A program made the position numbers and the translations under genes. Positions 60,720 to 64,000 of a stretch of 64,000 bases of DNA are shown in pieces. The notes under the pieces were generated by a model. It searched no databases and was not told the DNA's origin. It saw only the letters and a program-made list of their open reading frames with translations. How positions within the stretch are numbered: the stretch's first letter is position 1; the number at the start of each line of letters is the position of its first letter. The DNA is from Amanita rubescens. Its lineage: Eukaryota; Basidiomycota; Agaricomycetes; Agaricales; Amanitaceae. Location: contig WION01000043.1 in NCBI GenBank assembly GCA_015039365.1, forward strand, positions 215,440 to 279,439. The letters run 5' to 3'.

Positions 60720-61424
60720 TCATACATCATGCGCGTAAGATCGGTACAATTCCCACTTTCTCACTTCAACATTCAATCCATCCACCTCAGTTCCATTCAT
60801 AAATTCTAATTCACATCTTAAGTAAAACCGAAAGTACCGCCAACTTCGAACGAACGTACCATGTAACACGAAAAACGGTGCCACCTTCTGTGCCTCAGCG
60901 CCAGGCGGAACACTCACTCCTACCTTGAGCGCATCAGTGCACTTGAATAACCTCGTCCTAACCCACCCCTCCTCCCTTTTCAACCCATCCACTATCTCCT
61001 CCACCCTCTTAATCCCCTCATCCACCCCTTCACCCTCCAACTCATGCGTAACAATCTCCTTCGTCGGATTCTCTACCCCCAAACTACTCGTCCTCACCGA
61101 TTCCCCAGAATCCCAAACAACCTCACACGTCCTCCTATCCAACACATCCAACCTCTCCATCAAATCAGCCTCCCTCTGACTTCTCTCCTTCCGAAATCGA
61201 GTGTAACTCTCATCCTCAAACGTAGCCATATCGTCAACATCGTACAACGCAAGCCAAGAAGGTTTCTTTTCGTCCGTAGCGGAGAACCGGGCCGCCGTGA
61301 GGAATTTAGAGGGTAGGTTGTTCATACGAAGTGGGATGTGTTCATTGTCGTACCAGTCGTGGAACTCGTCGAGAGAGACGAGGGATCCTGGTTCGGAGAG
61401 GACGGCAAGGAATGCGGGAGGCAT
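60720..61424 (-). CDS. EthD-like dimeric alpha-beta barrel protein
   Basis: Exons 61424-60860 and 60805-60720 (54-nt intron) encode 216 residues. The N-terminus reads MPPAFLAVLSEPGSLVSLDE, then FHDWYDNEHIPLRMNNLPSK, the signature of EthD/stress-responsive dimeric barrels, and FLTAARFSATDEKKPSWLAL, YDVDD. The second half (EEGWVRTRLFKCTDALKVG, LHEFMNGTEVDGLNVEVRKW) looks like a degenerate second barrel. An in-frame ATG at 61463 is possible. The gene lies 41 bp upstream of the BEACH start in the same orientation. Function unknown; the fold often binds small organic molecules. Confidence 0.7.
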   Translation of the reverse strand: MPPAFLAVLSEPGSLVSLDEFHDWYDNEHIPLRMNNLPSKFLTAARFSATDEKKPSWLALYDVDDMATFEDESYTRFRKERSQREADLMERLDVLDRRTCEVVWDSGESVRTSSLGVENPTKEIVTHELEGEGVDEGIKRVEEIVDGLKREEGWVRTRLFKCTDALKVGVSVPPGAEAQKVAPFFVLHGTFVRSWRYFRFYLRCELEFMNGTEVDGLNVEVRKWELYRSYAHDV

Positions 61425-61538
61425 GGTGCGTTGACCAGTATTGGTCTTGGATATAGTACTCACACTGCGCCGGAATAAGGCTGTTCCGCGCTATCATGCG
61501 CCCAACCAGATCAATACATTTCGCTACCTAAATGGTAC

Positions 61539-63999
61539 TTACTCCGACTGCGTCCCTCTACGCCTCAAGTAGAATAGCGCAAACGTGCACGCTAAAAGTC
61601 CCAGTCCAGCTAGAGCCATTCCACCGTTGGCGAAAGTTTCCGTTGCGCCTTCATCACCGTCGGCGTTGCGTATCGCGCCCATCGTTCCCTGCTTGATAAG
61701 CTGTTGTGCCGGTTCTTCATCCTTCGCTGCATCATCCACTTCTCTCTCCAACATCTCAACCACCTCAGTATATCCCTTTTGCCGTGCCACGCGCAAAGCA
61801 CGACGTAACTCCTCATCACCAATCAAATCCTTCCTCCCCTCCAACAAAACCTTTACAACGTCCACCCATCCCTCATTCACACCCTGTTCCAAAGCATACT
61901 TAACCCCATTCATCGCAGCACCTCTCTCAATCATCATCTTCACCACATCCGCATATCCCCTCCTAGCAGCCATCTCCAACGCCATTCCTTCACTCCCATT
62001 AACATCTGCCCCCTTTTCAATCAACATCTTGGCTATGTCTGGATATCCACCTATCAGAGCATCCTCGAGAGCAGTATGATCATTAGATTCACAATGGTTA
62101 ACATCAAAGCTGCGATGTTCGAGCAAATGTTCGAGGGTATCTTGTCTCCCCATATATGCAGCGGCTTGCAAAGCACCTTCACATCCAGACGACATGCCTC
62201 CAGCAACTTCCAACACTTTGAGAACCTCCAAATGACCATTGAGAGATGCATTAATGACAGCTATCCCCTCCAATCCATTTGCATCCACATTATACTTTTC
62301 CAACAATATTCTGACCAATTCAATGTTTCCATTAAATGAAGCATCTGCTAAAGCCCAGTTAAGAGCATTTGATGCATCAAGTTCTGGATGATATTGCAAC
62401 TTCCAATCCATAACCTGTTCCAAGTAAAGTACACTTTGATGTTGGGTGGCACAATGAATCCCTTTGGAAAATGCCTGATCAGTAAACATAGCCCCAGCTT
62501 CCAACAGGATCCCTGCAACCATGAACTTTCTAGTACTCAGTGCCATTTCCAATGCAGTCCCATCTGTACCTTCCTCATCCAAAAACTCAGAAGCACCACA
62601 TGATTTACTACAAAGCAGCTTTACCATCTCCACATTTCCTTTGCTAACAGCATTCTGGAGATGATTCTTCCCAGTAACACATGAGCACCCTTCTCAATCA
62701 AATATGAAGCAATATCTACATGGTTGCCACAAATGGCTGCATGCAAGGCATTCCCAAGCCTACTTCCTCCAACCACTATTAACATCAGCCCCTCTCTCAA
62801 TCACAACTTGACCAGCTGAAAATGTCCTTCAAGACAAACTGCTTGCAATGGTGTCCCAAGCTCTTCAGAATACAAATCAACATCAGCTCCATTGTCCAAC
62901 AAACATTGTACAACTTGGGATATTCCCATGAAAAGAAGCCTGATGTAATGGTGCACCACGAGAAGGATTACTACTACCCAAGTTAGGGTCAGCCCCTTCA
63001 TAATGAGAAGCTGGACAACAGAGCATTATGACCACAGCTAGAACACAGTGTAAGTGGTGTAAGTCCCTCTGATCAAATATATTAATTTCAGCACCATTTC
63101 TGATCAAGAACTGGATGATCTCGGAATGGCCATACATTGCACCAGAATGAAGAGCTTGTACCTCCTTTCCAGCCCTTTTGGTTTACATCAACACCTCTTT
63201 TGAGCAAAAGTTGGAGTATATTCAAGTGTTTCTTGTATACCCCATATTGGAAGGCTGATGTGTTATCCTGCTTGTGTGTTGCATGGGCATCTGCTCCATG
63301 GTCCAACAATAAAATCACAATGTCTATATAACCTATATGTGATGCAGCAAGCAAAGCTTTGTTCAAGTCTAAATCAACAACATTGGCTTCCCAGTCTGTT
63401 TCTAGCAACCACTTGACAATTTTGACAGCACCCAATAAAGCAGCATAAACCAAAGGTGATTCAGGTTCCCTGATATGTGTTGAATAATCCTCATCATCAA
63501 GAAACTCATAACTTGTGAGTTGCTTCCCATTGTTTTCTGGCTCAAAAAGTGGTTTAAGCATTTCCGTGATTTCATCATCATGACCTAAATCACCAGCAAC
63601 AATATGTGAAGGCCAATATGCAGAACAATATTTCTGAAGAGGAAATGAATCAAAGTGAAAAGATTTGATGCACATTTTGGCAATGTATGCATGACATGTT
63701 TTTAGATCTGGCAAGATATTTCTGGTAAGATATTCCTTCACAGAAGCATGTGCCAAGGCAATTTTATCATCTCCAGTCCTCTTAACAAGACTGGAACAAA
63801 TTAAGAACACATCCTCAGAGTGCAACAATTTTTTCTCTGCACTCAAACTTTGGGACTCTTCATCAAATTCAAGTACAGATGCAAGTTCCCCCAATGTCAG
63901 TTGTGAACATCCATAACTGACCCAGATTAACAATTTTATAGTGTTGGGTTTTTCCCATTCTGGTATCTTTTCAAAAATTTTATCATATGTCTCCTTCAA
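61539..63999 (-). CDS. NACHT/ankyrin-repeat protein with C-terminal membrane anchor (5' partial, frameshifts)
   Basis: The 5' end lies beyond the window. The visible N-terminal part (63999-63600) has KLLIWVSYGCSQLTLGELAS and DKIALAHASVKEYLTRNILP, the winged-helix-like tail that follows a NACHT NTPase in fungal NLR-like proteins. At least 14 ankyrin repeats follow (SHIGYIDIVILLLDHGADA, GGYPDIAKMLIEKGADVNGS, RGYADVVKMMIERGAAMNG). The C-terminus has one membrane helix (GGMALAGLGLLACTFALFYL) then RRRGTQSE, a tail anchor with a basic cytosolic end. Between about 63160 and 62640 the ankyrin sense continues but jumps frame about five times. Such proteins are candidates for non-self recognition or cell-death signalling; that role is inferred. 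If the shifts are real the gene is dead. Confidence 0.75.
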
Positions 64000-64000
64000 A

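Overview
The window is from a mushroom-forming basidiomycete (Agaricomycetes). Nearly every protein-coding gene is cut by GT-AG introns of about 46-58 nt. The mobile elements are those typical of this group (Plavaka and KDZ DNA transposons, a Ty3/gypsy chromovirus, a Ty1/copia relic). Several orphan families are basidiomycete-restricted, such as a DUF6698-type protein and an OTT_1508-like deaminase. I see no bacterial operon logic, no CRISPR array and no rRNA or functional tRNA gene.

Layout. 0-7.7 kb: a nearly complete Plavaka transposase running off the left edge, two copies of a dispersed ~300-450 bp repeat, a broken copy of an ATAD2/Yta7-type AAA ATPase, and a decayed 5' fragment of the gene found intact at 10-12 kb. 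7.7-16 kb: three accessory genes. These are a JmjC-like dioxygenase whose middle exon and its intron have been tandemly amplified, a 677-residue basidiomycete orphan, and a deaminase-like gene carrying at least five in-frame coding repeats. 16-21.7 kb: no genes, but a MULE-like foldback element with 94-bp inverted ends and a 9-bp target duplication, a 120-bp tandem repeat, and two further copies of the dispersed repeat. 21.7-25.7 kb: two tandem cysteine-rich paralogues facing a DUF6698-type gene. 25.7-33 kb: satellites, diverged tandem duplications, a copia relic and AT-rich repeat DNA. 33-38.8 kb: a 5'-truncated chromovirus with an extra ORF after pol and a 3' LTR, abutting in frame the 3' two thirds of a KDZ transposase gene, which is followed by a remarkable ~125-bp-period array of CACCATA hairpins. 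39-52.5 kb: an intact Tpo1-like MFS transporter, a duplicated pseudogene split by a dimeric non-coding insertion, a secreted FAD-linked oxidase, an octapeptide-repeat protein and a small membrane protein. 52.7-64 kb: a conserved core segment with a giant BEACH-WD40 protein, an EthD-like protein, and a NACHT/ankyrin protein with a C-terminal membrane anchor that runs off the right edge.

The left 50 kb looks like an accessory, transposon-rich region in which coding repeats expand in multiples of three and gene fragments are copied nearby; the right 12 kb looks like a housekeeping block. The observations most worth following are the exon-intron amplification in the JmjC gene (7979-8512), the post-pol ORF of the chromovirus (33522-35672), the hairpin array behind the KDZ gene (37930-38830), the MULE-like element with two opposed pol III box pairs (16748-17572), the dimeric ATCT-flanked insertion with an empty-site paralogue (42352-43955), and the LP octapeptide-repeat protein (48938-51061). 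Exon borders were derived by hand from splice signals, reading phase and remembered family sequence; no alignment or database search was run.
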